The notes under the pieces: model-generated
The model's input: the letters and a program-made list of their open reading frames with translations, nothing else
Database searches by the model: none
What the model was told of the DNA's origin: nothing
Assembly (NCBI RefSeq): GCF_000375525.1
Contig: NZ_AQXC01000006.1
Location: forward strand, 1-64,000
Length of the DNA stretch: 64,000 nucleotides
Source: Corynebacterium propinquum DSM 44285
GTDB taxonomy: Bacteria; Actinomycetota; Actinomycetes; Mycobacteriales; Mycobacteriaceae
Direction of reading: 5' to 3'
Shown here: positions 17,198-26,485 of the stretch, one piece after another
Layout of the letters: each line of letters opens with the position of its first letter
How positions within the stretch are numbered: position 1 is the first letter of the stretch
Program-made: the position numbers and the translations under genes

Positions 17198-17680
17198 ATG
17201 AACGAGAAGCTGTTTAACTTGATGAACAAGCAGGTCACCAATGAGCACGGTGCTGCTTTGATTTACACCCAGCTGGCATACGAGCTCGACGAGCTGTCCC
17301 TGCCTGGTATGCGTGACTGGATGTTTAAGCAGGCTGACGAAGAGCGCGAGCACGCACAGAAGTTCGCTGATCACCTGCTGGATCGCGACGAGAAGCCACA
17401 GATCGGCGAGATCAGCGTTGATGATCTGAAGATCGAGAAGCCAGTGGATGCCTTCAAGGCCGCCCTGGAGCACGAGAAGAAGGTTTCCGGCCAGATCCGC
17501 GACATCGTTCGCTTGGCTGACGAGATCGACGACGTTGACTCCCGCACCCTGCTGAACTGGTTCTTGGACGAGCAGATCGAGGAAGAAGCATCTGTTTCCG
17601 AGATCATCGACCAGCTCGAGCTGGTAGGCGACAACGGATCCGGCATCCTGCGCATCGACTCCCAGCTGAGTGAGCGCTAA
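17198..17680 (+). CDS. ftn: Ferritin (iron storage)
   Basis: A 160-residue non-haem ferritin that oxidises Fe(II) and stores it as mineral in a 24-subunit cytoplasmic shell. Ferroxidase residues are visible in NEHGAALIYTQLAYEL (first helix Glu), QADEEREHAQKFADH (E-x-x-H) and NWFLDEQIEEEASVSEI (third-helix Glu pair). Length is normal. ATG 17198 is preceded by AAAGGTG. Placed directly before the siderophore genes and followed by a strong terminator, it forms a separate transcript. In corynebacteria ferritin usually responds to DtxR in the opposite sense to uptake genes; here I see only weak half-sites upstream. Confidence 0.92.
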   Translation: MNEKLFNLMNKQVTNEHGAALIYTQLAYELDELSLPGMRDWMFKQADEEREHAQKFADHLLDRDEKPQIGEISVDDLKIEKPVDAFKAALEHEKKVSGQIRDIVRLADEIDDVDSRTLLNWFLDEQIEEEASVSEIIDQLELVGDNGSGILRIDSQLSER

Positions 17681-17740
17681 GTCGGGTGAGCTCTAAAGCT
17701 TACAAGAGCTAGTAAAGACTGGCTCTGAGAGCTCTGCTTG

Positions 17741-17777
17741 AAGACCTCAGGATTTTCCTGAGGTCTTTCTTTTATTT
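17741..17777 (+). terminator. Rho-independent terminator of ftn
   Basis: AAGACCTCAG and CTGAGGTCTT form a perfect 10-bp stem with a short GATTTTC-type loop, followed by TCTTTTATTT. It isolates ftn from fes. Confidence 0.9.
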
Positions 17778-17781
17778 CAAT

Positions 17782-17800
17782 TTACGGTAGCCTATGCAAT
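17782..17800 (+). promoter_or_regulatory. DtxR-like box overlapping the fes start
   Basis: TTACGGTAGCCTATGCAAT matches the DtxR consensus (TWAGGTTAGSCTAACCTWA) at about 13 of 19 positions, with the central TAGCCTA intact. It ends one base before the fes ATG (17802). No ribosome site lies between the ferritin terminator and the ATG, so the transcript is probably leaderless and the box would cover the -10 and start. Repression by Fe-DtxR is an inference. Confidence 0.6.
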
Positions 17801-17801
17801 C

Positions 17802-19073
17802 ATGAACGTGCTACCGGGTGAGGAAGCAGAACTGCGTCGACAACTGGAGCAGGCCGTTGCAGCAGATTCTGCTGGTTCTGCCGATTCTGTACGTGGGATA
17901 AGTTCGGCCGGTCCGACGAGCGCGGCGACGGGGGCGACCCAACTCGACACAGTCTGGAACGATGTGGCAGCCGGCGGTTTTCCCCGCTGCAGCCAAGATG
18001 GTTCGTCTTATATATTTGCGGTCCGCCATAGCGAGTTACAGGCTGCGACCAGCCAACGGCTTCCTCCCGCGGCCCAGCTCCGGGAGACCGGCCTGCACCT
18101 GCACATTAACCGGCTCACGGATAAATTAAAATACGACCTGGGAGCTATGACGCACATTCCAGGTACGGATATCTGGACTCATTCGGTGGCAGTATCATCC
18201 GAGTACCAGGGCAGTTATGGTTTTCAACTTACTGAAGGCCACCGCACCGCCACGATGTGCGACCCGCACGCGATCCGCACCTTGTGGTGTGAGGATGGCT
18301 TTGGGCTTTCGGAGATTTCGCAGCCACTGCCCGTCGGCAAGCAGGAGATGCGTGTAATCCCTGGTCAACTGGATGACGTGCGGTTTCTGCTGTATTTGCC
18401 AGCTGCAGACATGCACGGCGCTGCTGACACGGGCGATGAGCGGGCGCAAAAAGTTGGTCTACTCACGCTTTTCGACGGCGAAAATTGGCAGAAAGCCAAC
18501 TTGGCCGCCCATATTGCCGCGGTGAATGAAAACTCGAAACGGCAGTTAGCGGTGCTGGCGATTGTGAATGATTCCAATGCGCAACGCGTGCATCGCCTGG
18601 GGCTGGATGAAGAATTTTTGGCATTCGTGTGCACACAGCTGACTGCATACGTCGCGACGCTGGCTGCAGAAAATGGCGTGGAATTGCGCCCAGAACACCG
18701 CATCCTAGCTGGGCAATCGCTGGGTGGCTTGGCAGCATTGCGTATCGCACAGTTGTATCCCGATGCCTATGACGCGGTGGTGGTCCAATCGCCGTCGCTA
18801 TGGTGGCGGCCCGATCGCAAGGCGGTACCGACGGATAATAATCTGCAGAATTACAGCTGGATTACTGAGGAGTTTTTATCGCAGCCGGTCATGCCGCGAA
18901 TCCAGATTGATGTAGGTGTGCGCGAAGACGTCGGTGTCGCCAAAGCGTTTTTGTTAGCGCGCAAACTGGAAAGCTGCAGCTGGCCGCATGCTCTTACGGT
19001 GTACGAGGGCGGCCATGATTTTGTGTCCTGGCGTGCGCAGCTTCTTAAGCATGTGCGCACGTTAACTGTCTAG
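17802..19073 (+). CDS. fes: Enterobactin/catecholate siderophore esterase
   Basis: A 423-residue alpha/beta hydrolase that opens the ester backbone of a ferric tri-catechol siderophore in the cytoplasm so that iron can be released. It has the Fes two-part layout: an N-terminal beta-sandwich domain (to about residue 190) and a C-terminal esterase domain beginning near RFLLYLPAADMHG. The nucleophile Ser is in AGQSLGGLAALRIA near residue 304 and the catalytic His in YEGGHDFVSWRAQL near residue 403. No signal peptide, as expected. An Ala/Ser/Gly-rich insert occupies residues 15-50. It converges with entA (12-nt overlap at 19062-19073). A DtxR-like box covers its start. Confidence 0.9.
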   Translation: MNVLPGEEAELRRQLEQAVAADSAGSADSVRGISSAGPTSAATGATQLDTVWNDVAAGGFPRCSQDGSSYIFAVRHSELQAATSQRLPPAAQLRETGLHLHINRLTDKLKYDLGAMTHIPGTDIWTHSVAVSSEYQGSYGFQLTEGHRTATMCDPHAIRTLWCEDGFGLSEISQPLPVGKQEMRVIPGQLDDVRFLLYLPAADMHGAADTGDERAQKVGLLTLFDGENWQKANLAAHIAAVNENSKRQLAVLAIVNDSNAQRVHRLGLDEEFLAFVCTQLTAYVATLAAENGVELRPEHRILAGQSLGGLAALRIAQLYPDAYDAVVVQSPSLWWRPDRKAVPTDNNLQNYSWITEEFLSQPVMPRIQIDVGVREDVGVAKAFLLARKLESCSWPHALTVYEGGHDFVSWRAQLLKHVRTLTV

Positions 19074-19784
19074 CGTGGCCCCGCCGTCGACGCGCAGGTC
19101 ATGCATGGTGATGTGGCTGGCGGCAGGTGAGGCTAAGAAATAGCAGGCTTGGGCGATCTCGTCGTCGGTGGCGATTTTTTGCAGTGGTACGCCGAGACGG
19201 AATTGCTCCGGGTTGCCTGCGAGAATCGCAGAAATATTCTGGTCTGCGCTTGTGCCGTCGTGCCACATGCTGCGCAACATCCCAGTATCGGTGGAGCCGG
19301 GCGAGACGATATTGCAGCGAATATGGTGCGGAGCTAGTTGCAGCGCGAGCGATTTCGCATATGAGGTTGCAGCGGCTTTGGAAGCCGCGTAACTGGCCAT
19401 GGCCAACCGTGGGGTCGTGGCCGCATTGGAACTGATGATCACCAGACTCGCTTGCCGACGAAAACTTTCCGGTTGTTGCAGCATGTGCGTAGCGATTCGG
19501 CTGGCAGTATTGGCCACTCCGAGCACGTTGGTTTCTAGGTGCCTTCTGAAAATTTCGGGTTCCGATAACGGCGTATCGGGTTGTAGTATCCCGGCGCAAT
19601 GGATGAGTGTGTGGATTGGCCCGTGTGTGCTGATTGCGGTTGCTAACGCGTCGTCGAGAGAATTGGCGTCGGTGATGTCTACCTCTGGCAAATCCCAGCT
19701 ACTCACCGCGTAATTGTGGGAGTGGAAAAGTTTGGCGCAGGCGCGCCCGATTCCGCCTTTGGCGCCGGTAATGACTGCATGCAT
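19062..19784 (-). CDS. entA: 2,3-dihydro-2,3-dihydroxybenzoate dehydrogenase
   Basis: A 240-residue short-chain dehydrogenase giving 2,3-dihydroxybenzoate (DHB), the last step of DHB synthesis after EntC and EntB. It shows the NAD motif TGAKGGIGRACA, the NAG-type strand HCAG, the catalytic Ser in VIISSNAATTPR, and Tyr/Lys in MASYAASKAAATSYAK. The C-terminal sequences FRLGVPLQKIA and ITMHDLRVDGGATL are characteristic of EntA and not of general SDRs. I prefer ATG 19784 (HAVITGAKGG); a GTG at 19814 would add ten residues, and neither has a ribosome site. Transcribed away from the main operon with its own DtxR-like box at 19838. Confidence 0.9.
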   Translation of the reverse strand: MHAVITGAKGGIGRACAKLFHSHNYAVSSWDLPEVDITDANSLDDALATAISTHGPIHTLIHCAGILQPDTPLSEPEIFRRHLETNVLGVANTASRIATHMLQQPESFRRQASLVIISSNAATTPRLAMASYAASKAAATSYAKSLALQLAPHHIRCNIVSPGSTDTGMLRSMWHDGTSADQNISAILAGNPEQFRLGVPLQKIATDDEIAQACYFLASPAASHITMHDLRVDGGATLDS

Positions 19785-19837
19785 GTTTTTAGTTTTGATT
19801 AAAGTCGACGGCACAGCAACGTAATTTTGGTCATAGT

Positions 19838-19856
19838 TTTGGCTAGCCTGACCTGA
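19838..19856 (-). promoter_or_regulatory. DtxR-like box upstream of entA
   Basis: TTTGGCTAGCCTGACCTGA agrees with the DtxR consensus at about 15 of 19 positions and has the central dyad GGCTAGCC. It lies 54-72 nt upstream of ATG 19784, overlapping the expected promoter (TATGAC on the minus strand near 19832-19837). This is the best box in the window and supports iron repression of entA. Confidence 0.7.
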
Positions 19857-20243
19857 ACTTTATGTCCGCAATCGACTGTGTGCTTTTTGACTCGCAGCGT
19901 GGTTTGTGCCGTGTGCTACCCCCGGAAATTAGCCCCTTGTCAAAAAATGTTCAGGCACCCTGAATAGTTTGCATTTTGTGTTCTGATGTGGGTTGAGCTG
20001 CGGCAATATCTCAATCATTAGTTGGATATGCAACTTAATCTTTGTAACTATGGTTGAGGTGAGGCTGGTTTTATGAATTTAAGGTGCGGCAAGCCTTTGT
20101 TGAATCCCGCTCATGGTTTAACCTGATCTCGACTTGGAGACTGCCAGAAGATTTTCACAAACTTCAGGCTATTGCCAGTTCTTACAGATTCTCCTACAGG
20201 AAACCTTGCTGTGCGAGGGGGCCTGTTGACAGAAAGGTTTTGC
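19857..20243. promoter_or_regulatory. Leader of the long siderophore operon
   Basis: This stretch of nearly 390 nt contains no gene. TGAGGTGAGGCTGGTTTTA at 20055-20073 matches the left half of a DtxR box (12 of 19 overall) and is followed by TATGAA, a possible -10. A long 5' leader of about 160 nt would follow. The ribosome site AAAGG (20233-20237) precedes GTG 20244. I found no clear terminator hairpin or known riboswitch in it. Confidence 0.4.
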
Positions 20244-22820
20244 GTGAATAATCACACCCCGAAAAAATGGGCCACGCAGCGTGCTCTCGCTGGTTTGATG
20301 GCAGCCAGCGTCACTTTCGGCGGCCTGGCCGTTGTACAGACCACCCCGGCATTCGCACAGGATGCACAAACGTGCTCGAGCTTCACCGCGCGACCAACCA
20401 GCGGTCAAGGCGCCCTCACGGTAGAACAGAAAAACTACAAGCCTGGTGATGTTGTTACCGTGAAAGGCACTGGCTTCGCTCCACGTGGGGAAGATGGCTA
20501 CCTTACTTTCAAACTCAATGCGAATAGCCTCTGGTGGGCTGAGAATCAATCGGCAGGTGCTGGTCTTGAACGAAATCCAGGACCAACTGATTTGCGACTT
20601 CCAGCACCATTGGTGGATGGTTCCTTTGAAACTCAATTGGTTTTGCCGACCACGGATATCCAAGGAAAGCCGCTGAAGTCTGGCAAATACGAAATTCGGG
20701 TTTTAGGTGCTGCTCCATTACAAGCGAGCATTGCCACGGAAATCCATGTGCTGGCCGAAGGTGACCAGCCAGGCACCTGTGGCACCCTCGCAGAACCAGC
20801 AGCTGCTGCTCAGGATCCACAACCAGAGCCAGGTGCTGTAACCCCTCCAGCTAACCAGGACCCTGCCCCTGCTGTACCACCAGCACAAACTGACAACGCT
20901 GCCAAGGTTGTTGACGTACAGGCCACCACTTTCGGTGCTGATGGACGCGGCACTAAGGCCGGTCAGGTAAATGTGAAATTTAAGCTGGAAGGCTTCCCAG
21001 CAGGCCAGGACGTCGTCGCCAAGCTTGGCGACGCCCCAGTGAAGTTCGCTGCAGGTCGCGAGACCAAGGATTCTCTGCAGATCAGCGAGCACGGCACCGT
21101 CGAAGGTACCGCGATTCTGCAGCCTGGTCAGGCACTGGAAGGTGAGCACACGATTGGTTTCCGCTCCGGTACCGAGAACCCAGTCCGAGCCGTAGCCACC
21201 GTGCAGGTTCAGTCTGCTGGCAACGTGACCAACGATGCTGCGCAGGGAGCGAAAGTCACGTTCACCGGTGTGAACCTGAAGCCAGGCTCAAAGATCACCG
21301 CCGTCGGCACCGCAGACAAGAACTGGTTGGCAGAAGGCCAAAGCGCTGTTGCCGACGACAAGGGCGTTGCCGAAATCAAGGACGTGCAGATCCCTACCGA
21401 TGCACCGTTCCGCGCACCGGTGCAGTTCAGCTACGAAGTTGACGGCGAAACCAAAACCCGTGAACTGACTCAACGGATTTCGGCCTCGCAAGCCACGTAT
21501 AACGAGCAAAGCTACGAGATCACAACCTCGAAGACCGCTCCTGGCCTGTACCAGAGCGCGGTCAACAACAAGGGCGAAGTCTTTGTCGCCCGCAGCGATG
21601 GCCGCCCACCGCAAGAAAGCGGCTCCATCTACAAGCTGGATGCCACCACCCTGGAAGTCAAAGCAGAAAAGAAGCTGGATAACGGCACTCCTGCTGCCTA
21701 CGGCATCGGCCTGGACAATGCGAACGGTCTGGTCTGGATTACCAATACTCGCAGCGACCAAGTAGCTGTCTACCGCCAGGACAACCTGGAACTAGTACAC
21801 CAATTTGAGAAGAAGAGCACGACCCACCCTCGCGATGTTGTCGTTGACGAAAGCACTGGGCTCGCTTATGTCTCGGTTGTTGACCGTAAGGCAGATGCCG
21901 GCCGCATTGATGTCTTCAGCGCCAAAGACAAGAAGTTGGTTCGCTCGATTGACGTTCCTGGTATGCCATCGGTGATGTCGATGGACCTGGATCAAACCAC
22001 CGGCAACCTGTACACCGTTTCGCTGCAGAACCCGAAGGCAGCCCGCATCAACGTGCGCAATAACGACGAAATCCAGGTTTTTGACCTGGGTGACAAGGTC
22101 GATCGTGCATCCGGTGTGGCCTATGTTCCAGGTAAAGACCACCTCTACGTGGCTTCGCAGGGATCCGGCAATGTCGTGGTCATCAATGCCAAAGATGGTG
22201 CCTTCATCAAGGAAGTACCAACCGGTGCTGGCGCGTTGAACGCTGCCTACAACGCGAAAGACAACCGCGTATACGTCACCAACCGGGCGGCTGCGACCGT
22301 CACTGTCATCGATGCGAATACGCACGAGGTAGTGGCTAACTTGTCAGCGGGTGCCAACGCAAACCACGTCACCGTTGGCCCGGATGGATCCGTCTATGCC
22401 GTGAATAAGCGCTCTCGTGCTGAAGGCGTCGACAACGATCAGATCCACCGTTACAAGTTCACGGGCACCCCGAGCGCTCCAGCTGCAGGTGCAGGCAACG
22501 CAGAACAGCCAGGCAACGTGACCCCTCCGGCAAACGATGCTCCTGCGGGAGAAAATGCTCCTGCAGACAACCCAGGGGCAGCTGGAGCTCCAGCAGATCC
22601 GAAGGGTCCAGAGAATACCGCAAAGCCAACCCCTAAGCCGAAGCCATCTGGGTCTTCTCAGTTCAAGCTGCCGAAGTCCAACTCTTTCGGCGACGTCATC
22701 AAATTCGCACTCGGCGTATTCAGCTTCGGTGCGCTGGCATTCGGCGTCGGCCAGCTGGTCAAGCACCTGGTACACATCGGAATCATCCCAAGCCACCTGG
22801 TTCCGCCACACCTGCGCTAA
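20244..22820 (+). CDS. Surface protein with beta-sandwich modules and a YVTN beta-propeller, C-terminally membrane-anchored
   Basis: The product has 858 residues. A signal peptide ends at AFA (residue 37). A beta-rich module (YKPGDVVTVKGTGFAPRGE, about 50-155) is followed by a Pro/Ala-rich linker and two further modules (about 215-310 and 320-420, the latter with AKVTFTGVNLKPGSKITAVG). A beta-propeller with YVTN-type blades then spans about 425-715 (for example NRVYVTNRAAATVTVIDA). A second Pro/Ala linker leads to a C-terminal helix (VIKFALGVFSFGALAFGVGQLV) without LPXTG. It heads the siderophore operon. Two other surface proteins downstream carry related modules, which suggests capture or hand-over of ferric siderophore at the cell surface. 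That role is inferred; propeller enzymes and adhesins are alternatives. GTG 20244 follows AAAGG. Confidence 0.8.
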   Translation: MNNHTPKKWATQRALAGLMAASVTFGGLAVVQTTPAFAQDAQTCSSFTARPTSGQGALTVEQKNYKPGDVVTVKGTGFAPRGEDGYLTFKLNANSLWWAENQSAGAGLERNPGPTDLRLPAPLVDGSFETQLVLPTTDIQGKPLKSGKYEIRVLGAAPLQASIATEIHVLAEGDQPGTCGTLAEPAAAAQDPQPEPGAVTPPANQDPAPAVPPAQTDNAAKVVDVQATTFGADGRGTKAGQVNVKFKLEGFPAGQDVVAKLGDAPVKFAAGRETKDSLQISEHGTVEGTAILQPGQALEGEHTIGFRSGTENPVRAVATVQVQSAGNVTNDAAQGAKVTFTGVNLKPGSKITAVGTADKNWLAEGQSAVADDKGVAEIKDVQIPTDAPFRAPVQFSYEVDGETKTRELTQRISASQATYNEQSYEITTSKTAPGLYQSAVNNKGEVFVARSDGRPPQESGSIYKLDATTLEVKAEKKLDNGTPAAYGIGLDNANGLVWITNTRSDQVAVYRQDNLELVHQFEKKSTTHPRDVVVDESTGLAYVSVVDRKADAGRIDVFSAKDKKLVRSIDVPGMPSVMSMDLDQTTGNLYTVSLQNPKAARINVRNNDEIQVFDLGDKVDRASGVAYVPGKDHLYVASQGSGNVVVINAKDGAFIKEVPTGAGALNAAYNAKDNRVYVTNRAAATVTVIDANTHEVVANLSAGANANHVTVGPDGSVYAVNKRSRAEGVDNDQIHRYKFTGTPSAPAAGAGNAEQPGNVTPPANDAPAGENAPADNPGAAGAPADPKGPENTAKPTPKPKPSGSSQFKLPKSNSFGDVIKFALGVFSFGALAFGVGQLVKHLVHIGIIPSHLVPPHLR

Positions 22821-23044
22821 AAACTAGGCGGTCTGCTCACCGCGGACTACCCGACTGACGGAATGAACGCCGGTCACTGCGACAAACACTGTCATGAGCA
22901 CAGCAATTGTTACAGGGCAGGCGCTCATTCCGCGGTGCGTTCTCCATCTACTACCGCTCGGGCTTGTCGGCATCGTCGTCGATAACGCCTCATCCCAATT
23001 CCCACCCCGATTATTTTTCACATGCGAAAGGCTATTGCGTTGCC

Positions 23045-24049
23045 ATGAAAATACGCTCACATGCAATGAGTGCGCTGGTTGTGCTCGTACTCTCCTCATT
23101 GGGGCTTAGCGCCTGTTCGTCTGCATCGGGGAATTCTTCGGCTGCGGCTGTCGACGGGGAAAGTCGAGTGGTAGTAGATGTAGAAGGCACCGAAGTTGTC
23201 GTCCCGGAGCATCCGGAACGCGTCGTCGCATTATCCGAACCGACGTTGGATGGCCTGTTGGCTTTGGGCGTGCGACCCGCGGGCACCGTGACTGGACGTG
23301 GCCAGGGCACGGTAGCGAACTACCTGCAGGAACAAGCCGGTGATCTCGAACTACTGGGCGCGGTTGCCCAACCAAATTTTGAAGCTATTGGCGCCGCTAA
23401 CCCAGATTTAATTTTGGTTGATGCCACCTCCATCAACAACAACCCACCGATCATCGCAGCTTTGCGTGAGATCGCACCAGTGGTCTTTACCGGCTACGCA
23501 GGCGGGGACTGGCGAGAAAACTTCGCATTGACCGCCGAAGCGATGAACATGGAAGAACAAGGCCAACACGTACTCGATGCTTACGACGAGAAGGCTGCGC
23601 AACTCAAAGATGCCCTGCACGAGTACCGAGACTCCACGTTCTCCGTGGTCCGGTGGCAAGGAAATTCCCCGGCGTTGATTTTGAAAGACCTGCCTGCCGG
23701 GCGTGCGCTGGACGATCTTGACCTAGCACGTCCGAGCAATCAGGATCGCGAAGGCCGCGGCCACTCCGAGCCGGTTTCGCTGGAAAACCTGAGTGACATC
23801 GACGCGGATTATATTTTCTTCGGCACCCTGGGCGGTTCTTCGGTGGATAACCCAGAAGCCGGTGGAGCCGCAGACGTCGACGATGCCATCAAGAGCATCC
23901 AGGAAGCGCAAAAAGTCCCTGGGTTCACGGATTTGAAAGCCTTCCAAGCCAACCGCATCATCCCGGTCGATGGTTCGGCCTGGACGTCCACCGGTGGTCC
24001 GCTGCTCATGCACAAAATTTTGGATGACATCAACGCCGCTTTGGTTTAG
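23045..24049 (+). CDS. Iron-siderophore ABC transporter substrate-binding lipoprotein
   Basis: A 334-residue periplasmic-binding protein of the FecB/FhuD/BtuF type (class III). The lipobox is LGLSACSS near residue 20, so it is anchored to the cytoplasmic membrane. The mature part starts RVVVDVEGTEVVVPEHPERVVAL and continues through the first lobe (LDGLLALGVRPAG) to NPDLILVDA; the second lobe ends GPLLMHKILDDINAAL. It lies between two surface-protein genes in the operon that encodes the permeases, so it most likely feeds FepDGC. It differs clearly from the FepB-like protein at the end of the cluster, so the system has two binding proteins. ATG 23045 has a GAAAGG site at longer than usual spacing. 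Confidence 0.85.
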   Translation: MKIRSHAMSALVVLVLSSLGLSACSSASGNSSAAAVDGESRVVVDVEGTEVVVPEHPERVVALSEPTLDGLLALGVRPAGTVTGRGQGTVANYLQEQAGDLELLGAVAQPNFEAIGAANPDLILVDATSINNNPPIIAALREIAPVVFTGYAGGDWRENFALTAEAMNMEEQGQHVLDAYDEKAAQLKDALHEYRDSTFSVVRWQGNSPALILKDLPAGRALDDLDLARPSNQDREGRGHSEPVSLENLSDIDADYIFFGTLGGSSVDNPEAGGAADVDDAIKSIQEAQKVPGFTDLKAFQANRIIPVDGSAWTSTGGPLLMHKILDDINAALV

Positions 24050-24114
24050 CCCCCAGTAAAGCTCGTGCCCACACTGGCTCTCATTTACTGGCTCTCATTT
24101 AAGGATCGCCTCCC

Positions 24115-26421
24115 ATGCTTTCTTCTCAGCCTTTTGCTTCCCGCAATCGTTTCTTTACCCGCCCTGCTGTACTGGCTGGATTCTCCTGTGTACTACTTGC
24201 CGGAATGCCAGCGGTCGGGTTGGCCCCCAATTCGCCGCTGATCCCGCAGGCCCAGGCGCAGACGCAAGCCCAAAACCAGGCAGATACTGGCACCATCACC
24301 GTGGTGCAGGCAGAAAAAGACGGCACCGTATTGCAGGTACAAAAAGACGTCGCTCCTGGTGGTCAAGCGGTGGTGCGCGGGCAAAAATGGGGTGCCGGTT
24401 CCACCATCACCGTAAAACTGAACGTGGAAAACAACGCGCAGCTCACACGCACCCAAGATATCATTAACCACCCGGGGAATGGGCAACCGGATCACACCAT
24501 CTGGGCGCAGTTTCATGCCGATAGCAACGGCAATTTCGAAGAAAAAATCACGTTGCCGAGTAACCTGCAGGCGGGGCAAGCTCTGCGCGTCAACGCAGCC
24601 AGCGGCCTGATTGCGGGGCAAGAGCAGCATTCTTTGACCAGCCCGTGGTTGGTAGTCGGCGGGGTGGAATATGTGCCACCGAAAAAAGAAATCATTGCGT
24701 GCACCAACACCACACCGAAACCAGAAATCAAAGCCGCAAAGCTAGCCGTGGATGGAAAAGTAAAAATCACCGGAGCTGGTTTTTGTAATACCGAATCCGG
24801 CGGCGCGCGCGTGGCTTTCAAATTCAATGCCGGACAGGTCACCCGAACCGATGGCAAATACGCCAACGCCACGATCTGGCACGTAGAACAAGCCGATCCA
24901 AAAAACGGCACCCTGGACCTGGAATTGGACTTGCCGACGCCTGCGAACTCGAAAAACATTTTGCAGGAAGGCGAGCACACCATCCAGGTGCTGTCTGGTT
25001 CCCTGCAAGAAAACGACCCGGTTTTTACCACCCGGTTGCCTTTTGTCGTCGGTGAGTACCGCCCGTCGGTGCCGCCGGAGCCTGTCCACTATGACGAGGA
25101 TATTCCGAAGGGCAGCGAACACGATCTGAGCATCACCGAGAATAAAAACTCCCTACGCGTAGCCGTCAACGGTGGCAAAAAGGGCGACTGGGTTTTCGCC
25201 AGCACCTATATCGCTGATGGCTCACCCCGCTTGCCGTGGGGAAATTACTGGGCGCGTCTAGACGATAAAGGCGAGCTCACCCTGCCGCTGGACACCGTCA
25301 ATGGCAAACCGGTTCGTGTGCCGGAAGGTGCATTGAAATTGGTGATCCAGAGTGGAAACCAAGACAATAAAAACGCGGTGCTGGGGTGGAACTGGTGGGA
25401 ACCGAAGAACCCAACGGTTTCTGCACCACGCCCAGGTACCTCGGGTACAGCAGGCACTGTCGGCACTACAGGCAATGCCGGTGCTTCCGGAGCAGCTGGA
25501 ACAACTGGTGCGGCCACTGGAGACACCGGTGCTGCTGGTCAGGCGGCGACATCTAATTCTGGGACGAATAAATCTGGGACGAAGCAGATCGACGAATTCA
25601 CCGCCGCGGTAGGCACGCTGGATGGCGAGCTGAAAAAACTGCTGGCACAGGTGGAAAACTCGACACTCGTCGCCAACCCCGCCGAGGCTGATGCGGGCTA
25701 TGCAGAAGCCGCGCACTATGACGATGGCGTGCTAGCTGCTGATGGCGATTATGCCGATGAGAACTACCGGGTAGTGCAAGCTTCGACGGTCGATAACGTC
25801 AGCGCGGGTATCGCGCAGGCTCCGACAGCCGGACTGGCTAGCGCTGCGAATAACGGTGGCGCCCAAAATTCAGCGGGAACAAACTTTGCGGTTGATGCCT
25901 CGGCGATCCAGCAACCGGACAACCCTGCCAGTCATTGGCCTGCTAAGCCTGAGCACGAACCGAACCAGCCCGTCGACAAGCGCGAAGATCTGGATGAGAG
26001 CAACTCGGGTGGCCTGGCTGCCGTCTTTGATGGTGATCTGGTCTACATCCAACTGCCGACAAAACAACCTGGTGATTGGGTATTCCTGCACATCTACACC
26101 GACGACAAAACAAAAACCACCCCGGTTGGTTGGGCGCAGGTCGACGAATTCGGCGAGATTGCCTTCGATACCTCTGGGCTTCCCGACGGCTCATACACGC
26201 TAGCCATCAGCGACGATTCCGGCTTGCTCGGCTGGGTGGACCTGGACCTGGGTAATCAGCTGGCGGAAAACAGCATGGGACGCACTGCAGCCACCCCACG
26301 CTTGGCGACGGCTAGTGCTTCCGCCATGAGCGCAGCGGACTGGGGCTTGATTGCGGCTGGCCTGCTGATTTCGGCAGTCGCGGCGGTCGCAGTGGGGCTC
26401 GTGGCCCGAAAGAAACGCTGA
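24115..26421 (+). CDS. Large membrane-anchored surface protein with repeated beta modules
   Basis: The product has 768 residues. It has an N-terminal signal peptide (cleavage after QAQAQ-type residues near 50) and at least three extracellular beta-rich modules. Module one contains APGGQAVVRGQKWGAGSTITV (about 75-180), module two VDGKVKITGAGFCNTESGGAR (about 205-310) and module three GKKGDWVFASTYIADG (about 335-430). A Gly/Ala/Thr-rich spacer follows (435-490). A further copy of module three near 655-720 reads QPGDWVFLHIYTDDKTK. The protein ends with a helix (WGLIAAGLLISAVAAVAVGLVA) and an RKKR tail. Modules resemble those of the neighbouring surface proteins. AAGGA stands 9 nt before ATG 24115. 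I infer a role in ferric-siderophore capture by analogy with Hta/Cht haem proteins of C. diphtheriae, though I see no CR domain of that family. Confidence 0.75.
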   Translation: MLSSQPFASRNRFFTRPAVLAGFSCVLLAGMPAVGLAPNSPLIPQAQAQTQAQNQADTGTITVVQAEKDGTVLQVQKDVAPGGQAVVRGQKWGAGSTITVKLNVENNAQLTRTQDIINHPGNGQPDHTIWAQFHADSNGNFEEKITLPSNLQAGQALRVNAASGLIAGQEQHSLTSPWLVVGGVEYVPPKKEIIACTNTTPKPEIKAAKLAVDGKVKITGAGFCNTESGGARVAFKFNAGQVTRTDGKYANATIWHVEQADPKNGTLDLELDLPTPANSKNILQEGEHTIQVLSGSLQENDPVFTTRLPFVVGEYRPSVPPEPVHYDEDIPKGSEHDLSITENKNSLRVAVNGGKKGDWVFASTYIADGSPRLPWGNYWARLDDKGELTLPLDTVNGKPVRVPEGALKLVIQSGNQDNKNAVLGWNWWEPKNPTVSAPRPGTSGTAGTVGTTGNAGASGAAGTTGAATGDTGAAGQAATSNSGTNKSGTKQIDEFTAAVGTLDGELKKLLAQVENSTLVANPAEADAGYAEAAHYDDGVLAADGDYADENYRVVQASTVDNVSAGIAQAPTAGLASAANNGGAQNSAGTNFAVDASAIQQPDNPASHWPAKPEHEPNQPVDKREDLDESNSGGLAAVFDGDLVYIQLPTKQPGDWVFLHIYTDDKTKTTPVGWAQVDEFGEIAFDTSGLPDGSYTLAISDDSGLLGWVDLDLGNQLAENSMGRTAATPRLATASASAMSAADWGLIAAGLLISAVAAVAVGLVARKKR

Positions 26422-26485
26422 ATTGGCGCGGGATAACAGCAAAGTCAGTTAACACCAGAGTCACAAGACCGGATGTGAAGAAAAG

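Noticed and set aside
23021..23047. Eight-codon frame (MRKAIALP) overlapping the start of the binding lipoprotein
   Set aside because: It could be a coupling leader peptide, but it has no ribosome site and is short enough to occur by chance.
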